64,000 nucleotides of DNA from Mycobacterium syngnathidarum. Lineage in GTDB: Bacteria; Actinomycetota; Actinomycetes; Mycobacteriales; Mycobacteriaceae. How positions within the stretch are numbered: position 1 is the first letter of the stretch; each line of letters starts with the position of its first letter. The position numbers were made by a program, and so were the translations under genes. The notes below the pieces were generated by a model. The model saw nothing but the letters and a program-made list of their open reading frames with translations. It was not told the origin of the DNA and searched no databases. Shown one piece after another: positions 16,478 through 24,499 of this stretch. The stretch spans positions 97,465-161,464 of the forward strand of contig NZ_MLCL01000032.1 of NCBI RefSeq assembly GCF_001942625.1, given 5' to 3'.

Positions 16478-18116
16478 TCACCTTCTCCTGGAGTTGGCGA
16501 CGGTCGATCTTGCCGGTGCTGTTGCGCGGCAACTCATCGAGCACGGTGATCTCCCGCGGCACTTTGTAATTGGCGAGGTTCTCCCGAACGTGCGCCTTGA
16601 GCACGTCGGGGGTGGTTGTGCCGGCGAGCACCACGAACGCGGCGAGACGCTGCCCGTACTGCGCGTCGTCGACGCCGATCACGGCGGCTTCCGCGACATC
16701 GGGATGGCCGGCCAACACCTTCTCCACCTCGATCGGGTATACGTTCTCACCGCCGGAGACGATCATCTCGTCGTCCCGGCCCACCACGAACAACCGCCCG
16801 GCCTCGTCCAGGTAGCCCACATCTCCCGAGGACATGAAGCCCTCGTGGAAGTCCTTGTTGCTGCCCGAGGTGTAGCCGTCGAACTGGGTCGAGTTGCGCA
16901 CGTAGATGGTGCCCACCTCGGTGGTGGGCACCTGGCGGAACTCGCTGTCGAGGATGCGAATCTCGGTGCCCTCGGCGGGTTTCCCCGCGGTGTCGGGCGC
17001 GGCGCGCAGATCGGCCGGGGTCGCCGTGGCGATCATGCCGGCCTCGGTGGCGTTGTAATTGTTGTAGATGATGTCGCCGAAGCGATCCATGAAGGCGGTG
17101 ACGACGTCGGGTCGCATGCGCGATCCGGAGGCCGCGGCGAACCGCAACGTGCGCCCGTCGTAGCGGTCCAGCACGTTCTCGGGCAGTTCCATGATCCGGT
17201 CGAACATCACCGGCACCACGCACAGTCCTTTGGCCCGGTGGCGGTCCACGAGCTCGAGCGTGGCCTCGGGGTCGAACTTGCGCCGGGTGACGATGGTGCA
17301 CGCCATGGACGCCGCGAAGGCCAGCTGGGAGAAGCCCCAGGCGTGGAACATCGGCGCCACGATCACCACCCGCTCCTCCGTGTGCCACGGGGTGCGGTCC
17401 AGGATCGACTTCAGCACCTCGGGGCCACCGCCGGAATGCTTGGCGCCCTTGGGGGTTCCGGTGGTGCCCGAGGTCAGCAAGATGACTTTGCTCTTCTCAC
17501 CGCCCCGGTGTGGCTCCTGGCCGCGGTGCTGCTCGACGAGCTTGGCCACGGTGACATCGTGGATGTTGGTGTCGGTCCAGGCCACGATCCGCGCGGCGTC
17601 GGGCCGGTCCGCGAGTGCCTGATCGAGAGTGCCGCTGAACTCTTCGTCGTAGATGACCGCACTGGTCTTGCCGTCGGTTTCACGTACCAAGACCTCGGCC
17701 AGCGCCGGTGCCGCGAACGAGGTGTTGAGCAGCAGCACATCGGCGCCGATGCGGTTCGCGGCGATCAGCGACAGCACGAAGCCGCGGTGGTTGCGGGCCA
17801 TGATGCCGAGCACTTTCGGCGTGCCACCGGGCAGCGTCTGCAGGCCGGCGGCCAGCGCGTCGGCCTGCTGGTCCACCTGTTGCCAGGTCAGTGTGCCGAG
17901 TTCATCGACCAGGCCGGGCCGGTTCGGGCAGCGCTGCGCGGAGGCCGCGAAACCCGAAGTGACGCTCATGTTCTCGCGCGCCATGGCGGTGGCGATGCGC
18001 AGGTACTTGTCCGGGCGCATCGCTGTGATGATCCCGGCCCGGCGCATGGTGGTGACCAGGCCGACGGTGTCGTTGACGCGGTCCAGTGGTCCGGTCAGGA
18101 GATCGAGCGGATTCAC
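16470..18116 (-). CDS. fadD12: Acyl-CoA synthetase, FadD12-like
   Basis: AMP-forming acyl-CoA synthetase, 548 residues. The AMP-binding P-loop reads LLTSGTTGTPKG, the adenylate site includes YNNYNATEAG, and the C-terminal hinge and catalytic lysine segment reads GRDDEMIVSGGENVYP with a final STGKIDRRQLQE. It should activate a fatty or steroid-derived acid to its CoA thioester. It sits between an acyltransferase gene (six bases upstream) and the lipO-like gene (eight-base overlap), in an operon preceded by a KstR-type box. Confidence 0.93.
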   Translation of the reverse strand: MNPLDLLTGPLDRVNDTVGLVTTMRRAGIITAMRPDKYLRIATAMARENMSVTSGFAASAQRCPNRPGLVDELGTLTWQQVDQQADALAAGLQTLPGGTPKVLGIMARNHRGFVLSLIAANRIGADVLLLNTSFAAPALAEVLVRETDGKTSAVIYDEEFSGTLDQALADRPDAARIVAWTDTNIHDVTVAKLVEQHRGQEPHRGGEKSKVILLTSGTTGTPKGAKHSGGGPEVLKSILDRTPWHTEERVVIVAPMFHAWGFSQLAFAASMACTIVTRRKFDPEATLELVDRHRAKGLCVVPVMFDRIMELPENVLDRYDGRTLRFAAASGSRMRPDVVTAFMDRFGDIIYNNYNATEAGMIATATPADLRAAPDTAGKPAEGTEIRILDSEFRQVPTTEVGTIYVRNSTQFDGYTSGSNKDFHEGFMSSGDVGYLDEAGRLFVVGRDDEMIVSGGENVYPIEVEKVLAGHPDVAEAAVIGVDDAQYGQRLAAFVVLAGTTTPDVLKAHVRENLANYKVPREITVLDELPRNSTGKIDRRQLQEKVNG

Positions 18117-18122
18117 CGGTGC

Positions 18123-18932
18123 TCAGCCGATCACCGGGAAGCGGCGTTCTTCGGCCAGCTCGTCCAGGGCGCGTTGCATGACACGGCGGACGTGCGCGTC
18201 GACCTCGTCGATATCCGGGTTCTCGCCGAACTCGGCGAGGATGTCGATCGGCTCGAGCGTCTTCATCACGATCTTGGCCGGCAACGGCACGTTGAGCGGC
18301 AGCACCGCCGACAGGCCGAACGGGAATCCGAATGACACCGGCACGATCTTGGTGCGGGCCAGCCGCGCGATCGGACCGAGCGCCTTGGCCACGCCGGTGC
18401 CGCGGGACAGGAACAGGTGCGTCTCCTGGCCGCCGATCCCGACCATCGGCACGATCGGCACGCCGGCGTTGATGGCCGCCTTCACATACCCGGTGCGTCC
18501 GGCGAAGTCGATCTTGTTGGCCGACAAAGTCGGCCGGTACACGTCGTAGTCGCCACCCGGGAACACCACGACCACACCGCCCGAGCGCAGCGCCTCGTCG
18601 GCGTTCTCGTGGCTGGCCCGGATGAAGCCGGTCTTCTTGAAGAACGCCGCTGTCGGCCCAACCATGAGCATGTCGTGGCTGAGGGTGTACACCGGGCGCG
18701 TGTAGCCGAACTTCTCGTAGAAGCCGGTCGCGAACACCGGGATGTCCAGCGGGAACAAGCCGCCAGAGTGGTTCGACACCACCAGAGCGCCGCCGTTGGG
18801 AAAGCTGTCCAGCCCGCGTACTTCGGCGCGGTGATAACCCTTGATCAGCGGCCGTAAGAAGCCCATGACCTTCTCGGTCAGGCCCGGATCCCACTTGGTG
18901 ATTTCGGACGGGTCGATGTCGGTCGCAGCCAC
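18123..18932 (-). CDS. PlsC-like acyltransferase (Rv1428c-type)
   Basis: A 269-residue acyltransferase of the lysophospholipid/glycerol-phosphate group. The catalytic stretch is NHSGGLFPLDIPVF (about residues 54-67), a variant of the NHxxxxD motif with more residues before the Asp. The PGGDYDVYRP segment is the usual substrate-binding block II. First gene of the acyltransferase-fadD12-lipO operon; its ATG lies about 20 bases downstream of a KstR-type operator. It probably moves acyl groups between CoA and a lipid acceptor at the membrane. Confidence 0.85.
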   Translation of the reverse strand: MAATDIDPSEITKWDPGLTEKVMGFLRPLIKGYHRAEVRGLDSFPNGGALVVSNHSGGLFPLDIPVFATGFYEKFGYTRPVYTLSHDMLMVGPTAAFFKKTGFIRASHENADEALRSGGVVVVFPGGDYDVYRPTLSANKIDFAGRTGYVKAAINAGVPIVPMVGIGGQETHLFLSRGTGVAKALGPIARLARTKIVPVSFGFPFGLSAVLPLNVPLPAKIVMKTLEPIDILAEFGENPDIDEVDAHVRRVMQRALDELAEERRFPVIG

Positions 18933-18952
18933 AGGGTCCCCCTGATGTGAAT

Positions 18953-18966
18953 TGGAACGTGTTCTA
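18953..18966 (-). promoter_or_regulatory. KstR-type operator
   Basis: TGGAACGTGTTCTA fits TnnAACnnGTTnnA, the site described for the TetR cholesterol-catabolism repressor KstR, at every fixed position. It lies 21 bases upstream of the acyltransferase ATG. It predicts that the acyltransferase-fadD12-lipO operon is controlled with sterol catabolism. Confidence 0.65.
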
Positions 18967-19148
18967 GTTTTGCTAGTGTACCCAGGTCGAGGCGGAAAAA
19001 CCCATTTGCTTTGCGGGCCCCGCCACCTACCGTCGAGTAGCCGCAGTCCATCCTCTCAAAACCAGAGGTCAACCGGCATGGCTATGATCCGGCCGGCTGA
19101 TCGGCCGACTTGACCTGAACCATTGTTGAGGCAGCATGATCGACGGTC

Positions 19149-19988
19149 ATGGGATTTGATCTCGCCGGCTACCTGGACAGAATCGATTATCAAGGTTCGG
19201 CGTCAGCCGATCTGGACACACTGCGCGATGTCGTCGCCGCCCACGGTCGCTCGATCCCGTTCGAGAACTTGGATCCGCTCCTGGGTATCCCGGTAGCCGA
19301 TCTCAGCGCGGACGTATTGACCGACAAGCTCGTCACCCGCCGCCGCGGCGGCTACTGCTACGAGCACAACGGACTACTCGGTTACGCCCTCGACGAACTG
19401 GGCTACGGCGTCGACCGGCTGGCCGGACGGGTGGTCTGGATGAAGGAGCCCGACGCCCCGTTGCCCGCGCTCACCCACAATGTGCTGGCGGTGACGGTGC
19501 CCGGGGAGGCCGGACGCTTCCTGGTCGACGTCGGCTTCGGTGGGCAGACGCTGTCGTCGCCGATCCGGCTGCAGACCGGTGCGGTGCAGCAGACCCGCCA
19601 CGAGCCCTACCGGCTGATCGAACTGGCCAGTCGCGGAGCGCCGGAGTATGAGTTGGCCGCGCAGGTGCGCGGGCAGTGGCAGCCGCTGTACCGCTTCACG
19701 ACCGTGCCGCAGCCGCGGATCGACCTGGAGGTCGGAAGCTGGTATGTGTCAACGCATCCGGGCGGGATCTTCGTCGTGGGACTGACCGCTGCACTGGTCA
19801 CCGACGACGCGAGGGCCAACCTGCGGGGCCGCAACCTGGCGATCCACCGTCACGATGGCACCGAGAAGATCCGATTCGACACGGCCGCACAGGTTCTCGA
19901 CGCGCTCACCGAGCGGTTCGGTGTCAACCTGTCAGATCTCGGCGGCGTTGACGTCGAGGCCCGGGTGGCGCAGGTGCTCGACAGCTGA
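19149..19988 (+). CDS. nat: Arylamine N-acetyltransferase
   Basis: Cytoplasmic NAT enzyme, 279 residues, the family length. It transfers acetyl or propionyl groups from CoA to arylamines and hydrazines such as isoniazid. The catalytic triad is seen as Cys in RRGGYCYEHN (about residue 70), His in LTHNVLA and Asp in LVDVGFGG. In M. tuberculosis nat sits in the sterol ring-degradation operon; here it stands alone next to the KstR-marked lipid operon. The ATG at 19149 gives the normal N-terminus. Confidence 0.95.
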   Translation: MGFDLAGYLDRIDYQGSASADLDTLRDVVAAHGRSIPFENLDPLLGIPVADLSADVLTDKLVTRRRGGYCYEHNGLLGYALDELGYGVDRLAGRVVWMKEPDAPLPALTHNVLAVTVPGEAGRFLVDVGFGGQTLSSPIRLQTGAVQQTRHEPYRLIELASRGAPEYELAAQVRGQWQPLYRFTTVPQPRIDLEVGSWYVSTHPGGIFVVGLTAALVTDDARANLRGRNLAIHRHDGTEKIRFDTAAQVLDALTERFGVNLSDLGGVDVEARVAQVLDS

Positions 19989-20051
19989 GCACGCTCGGGT
20001 AACCACAGCAGGAAATGTCATGGTCCCGCGGTCGGTGGCCGACCATACTCG

Positions 20052-20975
20052 GTGAACGTGGAGGACCAACCGAATGGACGTGACCGGCTGCGGGAGTTGC
20101 TCGATGCCGTCGTCGACGACGAGAACGCGGGCGTCGGCGACATGGCACGCAGCAGCTTCGCCTCGGAGTTCCACTTCTCCCGGGAAGTGCGCAGGCTCAC
20201 CGGGGAGCCACCGGCGGCGCTGCGCCGACGGGTCATGCTCGAGCGGGCGGCCTGGCGGTTGCAGCAGGGGTCCGGGGTGGCCGAGGTGGCCGATTCCGAG
20301 GGATGGTCGTCGGCCGAGGTGTTCTCCCGCGCGTTCCGTCGTGCGTTCGGCGTGCCGCCGTCGCGCGCCGGCGATGTCGGTTTCCGGCTGACTGCTCCCA
20401 ATGGTGTCCACTTCCATCCGCCGCAGTCGCTGTGGTGCGATTCCGGCTCGGGCGAGGAGGCCGGCCCGGATATCGCCCAGTTCATGCTCGTACACGACAT
20501 CGCCGATACCGAGTACCTCATCGATGCCGCGGCTGGTCTTTCTGAACGGCAATGGGCCGAGGAGGTTTCGCCGGGTCAGGTGGTGCTGGACTGGGACGGG
20601 CCAGAACCGAGTGTCGCCGCGGTGCTCGGCGCAATCGTGTGGACCAAAGAGGTCTGGTTGGCGACCATCGAAGGCAGGGACTTCCCGTCACGCGATACCA
20701 CCCGTACCGCGACAGCCGAGCAACTCGCCGCGCACCACCACGTCATCGGAAAACGCTGGACCACAGTGATATCGGAGTATTCGGCGGCAGGCAGGCTCGG
20801 CGACACCGTGATCGACGCACTGTGTGATCCGCCGGAATCCTTTCAGCTGTACGGGATCGTCGCGCACGTACTGACGTACTCCGCGCACCGGCGGGCACTG
20901 GTGCGCGGCATGCTGGCACGCCACGGCGTGGCACCCGACCGGGGTGACCCATTGGAATGGATGAGGAAGGACTGA
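20052..20975 (+). CDS. AraC-type DNA-binding domain fused to DinB-like domain
   Basis: A 307-residue fusion. The N-terminal 110 residues read as an AraC helix-turn-helix pair (ERAAWRLQQG, then WSSAEVFSRAFRRAFGVPPS). The C-terminal part, from about residue 155, looks like a DinB/mycothiol-dependent four-helix domain (QFMLVHDIADTEYLIDAA, then a His-rich AAHHHVIGKRW). The next gene, a DHFR-like reductase, begins three bases after its stop, so the two form an operon. The DinB domain could sense a thiol or metal ligand, but that is inference. Confidence 0.85.
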   Translation: MNVEDQPNGRDRLRELLDAVVDDENAGVGDMARSSFASEFHFSREVRRLTGEPPAALRRRVMLERAAWRLQQGSGVAEVADSEGWSSAEVFSRAFRRAFGVPPSRAGDVGFRLTAPNGVHFHPPQSLWCDSGSGEEAGPDIAQFMLVHDIADTEYLIDAAAGLSERQWAEEVSPGQVVLDWDGPEPSVAAVLGAIVWTKEVWLATIEGRDFPSRDTTRTATAEQLAAHHHVIGKRWTTVISEYSAAGRLGDTVIDALCDPPESFQLYGIVAHVLTYSAHRRALVRGMLARHGVAPDRGDPLEWMRKD

Positions 20976-20978
20976 CCG

Positions 20979-21509
20979 GTGAAGACCGTGTACTACACCG
21001 CATCGAGCCTGGACGGTTTCATCGTCGACGCCGAGGACAGCCTGGATTGGCTGATCTCGCGAAACATCGACCAACAGGGTCCGTTCGGCTATGACGGGTT
21101 CATCAAAACCATCGGTGCCCTGGTGATGGGGTCGTCGACTTACGAGTGGATTGTGAAGAACCAGCCCGACGAGTGGATGTACGAGCAGCCGACATGGGTG
21201 CTGACCCACCGCCAGGAGATCATCGTCGCCGGGCATCCGGTCCAGGTGTACGCGGGCGATGTCGGCGAGCTGCACACCCGATTGGCGACGGCCGCGGCAG
21301 GCAAGGATGTCTGGGTTGTCGGCGGGGGAGACGTTGCCGCCCAGTTCGTCACGGCCGGATTGATCGACGAGATGATCGTCAGCTATGCGCCGTGCACATT
21401 GGGGGCGGGAGCGCCGGTGCTGCCGGTCCGCTCCGAGTGGGTGCTGGCCGAAACTGCGGCCAACGGTGAGTTTGTCTGTGCGCGGTGGGTCAGGGCGCCG
21501 GCCGACTGA
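20979..21509 (+). CDS. Dihydrofolate reductase-family (RibD C-terminal domain) protein
   Basis: A 176-residue protein of the RibD_C/DHFR-like family. It starts KTVYYTASSLDGFIVD and has the nucleotide-binding VVGGGDVAAQF loop near residue 110. Members reduce pterin- or flavin-like substrates with NADPH, but most have no assigned substrate. It is directly downstream of the AraC-DinB gene and convergent with a TetR gene, with a 20-base overlap of the two 3' ends. Confidence 0.88.
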   Translation: MKTVYYTASSLDGFIVDAEDSLDWLISRNIDQQGPFGYDGFIKTIGALVMGSSTYEWIVKNQPDEWMYEQPTWVLTHRQEIIVAGHPVQVYAGDVGELHTRLATAAAGKDVWVVGGGDVAAQFVTAGLIDEMIVSYAPCTLGAGAPVLPVRSEWVLAETAANGEFVCARWVRAPAD

Positions 21510-22137
21510 CCCCGGGGAGACCGTTGCGCCGGACGAATTCCCTTGACTTGATCAGGAATTCGAGTTGCCGAGCGACGTCGTGCAGCGGGTCGACCGACCT
21601 CGACGACCGGCACAGCACCACGGCGCCCTCCAGCGCGGCGATGCACATCACCGCCAGGGACGACGCGTCGGATTCGTCGAAACCGTCGGCAACGAAATCG
21701 GCAGTCAATGCCGCGCGCCAGCGGTCGAAGATGGCGCCGGCCGCCGCGGTGAGGTCGGGTTCTTCGTCCGGGGCGGCGATTGCCACCGCCACCACCGGGC
21801 AACCGGCGGTGAAATCGCTTCCGGTGAGCACGTGTTCCCAGAATTCGACGAATCGTTGCACGAGATTCCATGCGCTGTCGGAGGTTTCGGCACCGATGAC
21901 GTCGCCGATAGTGTCCGCGGCGTATTGCAGCGCCTCCATCAGGATCTGGCGGCGGCCGCCGGGGAAGTGGTGGTACACCGAACCGCGGGGTGCGGCGCTA
22001 CGGGCCAGGACTTCGTCGATCGTGACGCCTGCGGCGCCCCGCTCGCGCAACACCTCTACCGCGCTGCCGAGCATGCGGGCGCGCGTCGAGCCGCGCTTGT
22101 TCCGCGGCTTCGTGGCGGTGTCAGGCGACCCGGTCAT
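21490..22137 (-). CDS. TetR-family transcriptional regulator
   Basis: A 215-residue TetR regulator of the LmrA/YxaF-like type. The helix-turn-helix is VTIDEVLARSAAPRGSVYHHF, and the C-terminal domain contains the SDFTAGCPVVAVA segment typical of that subgroup. I start it at the ATG giving MTGSPDTATK; the open frame runs to 22248 but adds unrelated sequence. No divergent gene is firmly identified, so its target is not clear. A striking AT-rich palindrome lies about 265 bases upstream. Confidence 0.88.
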   Translation of the reverse strand: MTGSPDTATKPRNKRGSTRARMLGSAVEVLRERGAAGVTIDEVLARSAAPRGSVYHHFPGGRRQILMEALQYAADTIGDVIGAETSDSAWNLVQRFVEFWEHVLTGSDFTAGCPVVAVAIAAPDEEPDLTAAAGAIFDRWRAALTADFVADGFDESDASSLAVMCIAALEGAVVLCRSSRSVDPLHDVARQLEFLIKSREFVRRNGLPGVSRPAP

Positions 22138-22288
22138 GCAGGAATTGCGAGGAACAGCGAAGGAGCATCCGCGGGGTGAGGGTGCGCACCGGGGTATGCG
22201 GTGTGCGGACCCGACCGGTGAACCGGTGACCGGCGAGGTTGAGCTCAACGACCCACATCGCGCACCGCCCTTCTATGCGATCCACCAT
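22121..22288 (-). CDS. Possible small ORF, unrecognised
   Basis: A 55-codon open frame (MVDRIEGRCA... to ...LHDRVA) just upstream of and overlapping the TetR gene start. Its frame keeps high third-position GC in its second half, but there is no clear ribosome site and I know no relative. It could be a leader peptide, the tail of a lost gene, or chance. Confidence 0.2.
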   Translation of the reverse strand: MVDRIEGRCAMWVVELNLAGHRFTGRVRTPHTPVRTLTPRMLLRCSSQFLHDRVA

Positions 22289-22401
22289 AGAAATGATGGA
22301 ATCCTCGCATGATGTCGAGTATCCAACGAACATCCTTGTGGACAAAAGACTAGCAGGTGAACGCCTTCTGAACAGGTCGCGCCCGGCGCCGGAGGGCTGC
22401 G

Positions 22402-22431
22402 GCAAAATTATGATCATTTGCATAATTTTGC
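22402..22431. promoter_or_regulatory. AT-rich perfect inverted repeat (orphan operator candidate)
   Basis: GCAAAATTATG (22402-22412) and CATAATTTTGC (22421-22431) are perfect complements around an 8-base spacer. The composition is far from the genome average, as expected of a regulator site or structured element. No gene start is near enough to assign it. Confidence 0.55.
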
Positions 22432-22545
22432 TGGTCGGCGTTGGCTCCCCGCGACCCGTGGCGTCTCGATGGGGATTAAACCAAGGTGTGCAGTCCTTCG
22501 TCGAACGCCGGGCCGCCAGCTTCCAGGGCCGCTGAGTTACTCGGC

Positions 22546-22605
22546 GCGAGCAGACACAAAATCGCACTGAGAGGTGCTCGGTAATGCGATTCTCTGTCTG
22601 CTCGC
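22546..22605. terminator. Long hairpin of the GCGAGC...GCTCGC type
   Basis: A left arm beginning GCGAGCAGACACAAAATCGC (22546-22565) pairs with 22585-22605 with about two mismatches. It lies immediately past the stop of the small protein gene at 22614 (minus strand). There is no T-run, as is common for mycobacterial terminators. It resembles the hairpins at 39.4, 45.3 and 52.8 kb. Confidence 0.65.
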
Positions 22606-22613
22606 CGAGGAAA

Positions 22614-22835
22614 TCAGCCGGCGGACTCCAGCGCGACCAGGGCCGCGGCCACCGCGAAGAACTTGTTGGACCCGAGCTGGCGCACGGTCTTGATGTTGAA
22701 CGCCGCGGCGAGGTGCTCGGCATCGGCATCGGTGACGCCGGCCAGGGCCGCCGGAGAGGCGTCCAGGATCTCCTTGAGCGACTTGTCCTCGTAGGCCTTG
22801 TCGAGCGACTTGGCCAGATCAACCGAAACTGCCAC
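22614..22835 (-). CDS. Small conserved-type mycobacterial protein
   Basis: A 73-residue soluble helical protein without known function. The GTG start at 22835 follows a strong ribosome site (GAGGAGGCACC). The C-terminal half (DADAEHLAAAFNIKTVRQLG) resembles a helix-hairpin-helix-like or SAM-like small fold, but this is only an impression. It lies downstream of the aldehyde dehydrogenase on the same strand, separated by a terminator hairpin, and is followed by another hairpin, so it probably has its own promoter. Confidence 0.75.
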   Translation of the reverse strand: MAVSVDLAKSLDKAYEDKSLKEILDASPAALAGVTDADAEHLAAAFNIKTVRQLGSNKFFAVAAALVALESAG

Positions 22836-22913
22836 GGTGCCTCCTCGTTGTTGGGCTGCCCACCGTAGTTGCCCACCCTGAACGTGGGCTGTCGGTGCAA
22901 CCTCGCCCACACG

Positions 22914-22949
22914 AAAGGCGCCTTGAAACCGCAGTCCCAGGGCGCCTTT
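22914..22949 (-). terminator. Hairpin terminator of aldehyde dehydrogenase gene
   Basis: AAAGGCGCC (22914-22922) and GGCGCCTTT (22941-22949) are perfect inverted repeats with an 18-base loop, 18 bases past the aldehyde dehydrogenase stop. On the minus strand the stem ends in three T residues. Confidence 0.75.
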
Positions 22950-22966
22950 ACGAGTTTCGAAGAGTT

Positions 22967-24451
22967 TTACTCCGGGGTGTAGCCGAACGGCAGCAGCACG
23001 CTCTTGGCCTGGGTGTAGGCGTCGATGCCCTCCGGGCCGTTCTCGCGGCCGATGCCTGAGTTCTTGTAGCCGCCGAACGGGGCTCCCGGATCGAAGGCGT
23101 ACATGTTCACCGCGTAGGTGCCGGTACGGATCTTCGAGGCGATCTCGATGGCCTTCGGGAAGTCGGTGGTGTACACGCTGCCCGCCAGACCGTACGGCGA
23201 GTCGTTCGCGATGCGCACCGCGTCGTCCTCGTCGTCGAACGGGATCACCACGAGCACCGGCCCGAAGATCTCCTCCTGCGCGATGGTCATCGAGTTGTCG
23301 ACGTCGGCGAACACCGTCGGCTGCACGAACCAGCCCGAATCCAGGCCCTCGGGACGTCCACCGCCGGCGACGATGCGCGCACCCTCCTCGACACCCTTCT
23401 TGATGTAGCCCTCGACGCGGTCTCGCTGCTTCTCCGAGATCAGCGGGCCGATCATCGAGGCCGGATCGTCGGGCAGGCCGACCGGCATTGAACTGACAGC
23501 TTCCGCAAGTTTTCCTACGATCTCGTCGTACCGCGACCGCGGCGCCAGGATGCGGGTCTGCCCGACACAGGCCTGGCCACAGTTCATCAGGCCGGAGAAC
23601 ACCAGCATCGGCAGCGTGGAGTCCACATCGGCGTCTTCGAGGACGATCGCCGCGGACTTGCCGCCGAGTTCCAGCGTGCAGGGCTTGAGCTTCTCGGCGG
23701 CGATCTTGCCGATCTCCTTGCCGACACCGCTGGAGCCGGTGAAGGTGAACTTGTCCAGCTCGGGGTTGGAGGTCAGCGCGCGGCCCGTCTCGGGGCCACC
23801 CGGCACCACCGAGAGAACGCCTTCGGGCAGGCCGGCCTCGGCCAACACCTCGGCGAACAAGTTGGTGGTCAGCGGCGTCTCACCGGCCGGCTTGAGCACC
23901 ACGGTGCAGCCGGCAAGCAGGGCCGGGCCCAGCTTGTTGCAGGCCAGGAAGAACGGCACGTTCCAGGCGATGACGGCGCCCACGACGCCGATCGGCTCCT
24001 TGACGACCAGGGTCTGGCCGTAGATGCCGTCGCGGATGCCCTTCCAGTCGTACTTGTCGGCCGCGCCGGCGTAGTACTGCAGGCTCGACACGCCCGCGCC
24101 GAACTGCATCATGTCGACGATGGTCGGAGGCTGGCCGGTCTCCAGCTTCAGCAGGTGCTTGAACTCCTCGGCCCGCTCGTTGATGAGCTCGACGGCCTTG
24201 GCCAGCACGGCCTGGCGCTCCTCGGGCGACATGTGGGGCCACGGGCCCTCGTCGAAGGCTTTGCGGGCCGCAGCGCACGCGGCGTTGACGTCGGCTTCGG
24301 CGGCGAGCGGGACCTGGCCGACCTTCTCGCCGGTCGCGGGGGAGAAGACCTCGATGACCTCGGAGGTCGAGGGCTCCACCCAGTGGCCGCCGATGAACAG
24401 TTTGTCGAATTCCGTCCTTATGGCGGCTGCGCTTTGTGTCATGGCCGTCAC
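22967..24451 (-). CDS. Aldehyde dehydrogenase (Rv0223c-like)
   Basis: NAD-dependent aldehyde dehydrogenase, 494 residues. The FTGSSGVGKEI loop, the glutamate in LELGGKSA, the cysteine in NCGQACVGQTR and the C-terminal PFGGYKNSGIGRENG are all present. By order it matches Rv0223c, next to the Rv0224c methyltransferase and Rv0225 glycosyltransferase. A near-KstR site (one mismatch) lies 25 bases upstream of its start, so it may belong to sterol or lipid degradation. Confidence 0.93.
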   Translation of the reverse strand: MTAMTQSAAAIRTEFDKLFIGGHWVEPSTSEVIEVFSPATGEKVGQVPLAAEADVNAACAAARKAFDEGPWPHMSPEERQAVLAKAVELINERAEEFKHLLKLETGQPPTIVDMMQFGAGVSSLQYYAGAADKYDWKGIRDGIYGQTLVVKEPIGVVGAVIAWNVPFFLACNKLGPALLAGCTVVLKPAGETPLTTNLFAEVLAEAGLPEGVLSVVPGGPETGRALTSNPELDKFTFTGSSGVGKEIGKIAAEKLKPCTLELGGKSAAIVLEDADVDSTLPMLVFSGLMNCGQACVGQTRILAPRSRYDEIVGKLAEAVSSMPVGLPDDPASMIGPLISEKQRDRVEGYIKKGVEEGARIVAGGGRPEGLDSGWFVQPTVFADVDNSMTIAQEEIFGPVLVVIPFDDEDDAVRIANDSPYGLAGSVYTTDFPKAIEIASKIRTGTYAVNMYAFDPGAPFGGYKNSGIGRENGPEGIDAYTQAKSVLLPFGYTPE

Positions 24452-24475
24452 ATTACCTAGATTTCCCAGAAAAAC

Positions 24476-24489
24476 GAGAACCTGTTCCA
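24476..24489 (-). promoter_or_regulatory. KstR-like site, one mismatch
   Basis: GAGAACCTGTTCCA matches TnnAACnnGTTnnA except for the first base. It stands just upstream of the aldehyde dehydrogenase start and after the methyltransferase stop. Weaker than the box at 18953. Confidence 0.4.
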
Positions 24490-24499
24490 GTTGACGGTT

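Larger units (their letters stand above)
22289..22613. other. Non-coding gap with AT-rich palindrome and 3' hairpin
   Basis: No convincing gene. The stretch is AT-richer than its surroundings. It holds a perfect 11-base inverted repeat at 22402-22431 and a long hairpin at 22546-22605 just beyond the stop of the small protein gene to the right. Confidence 0.6.

Noticed and set aside
16407..18335. 642-codon open frame on the plus strand
   Set aside because: It is antisense to lipO and fadD12, which have full family motifs; the protein is His/Gly/Arg-rich in the way of GC-rich shadow frames.
22121..22912. 264-codon open frame on the minus strand across the gap
   Set aside because: Its upstream part is antisense-like Arg/Ser-rich sequence in the wrong frame over the small protein gene; only the last 55 codons are kept as a low-confidence candidate.
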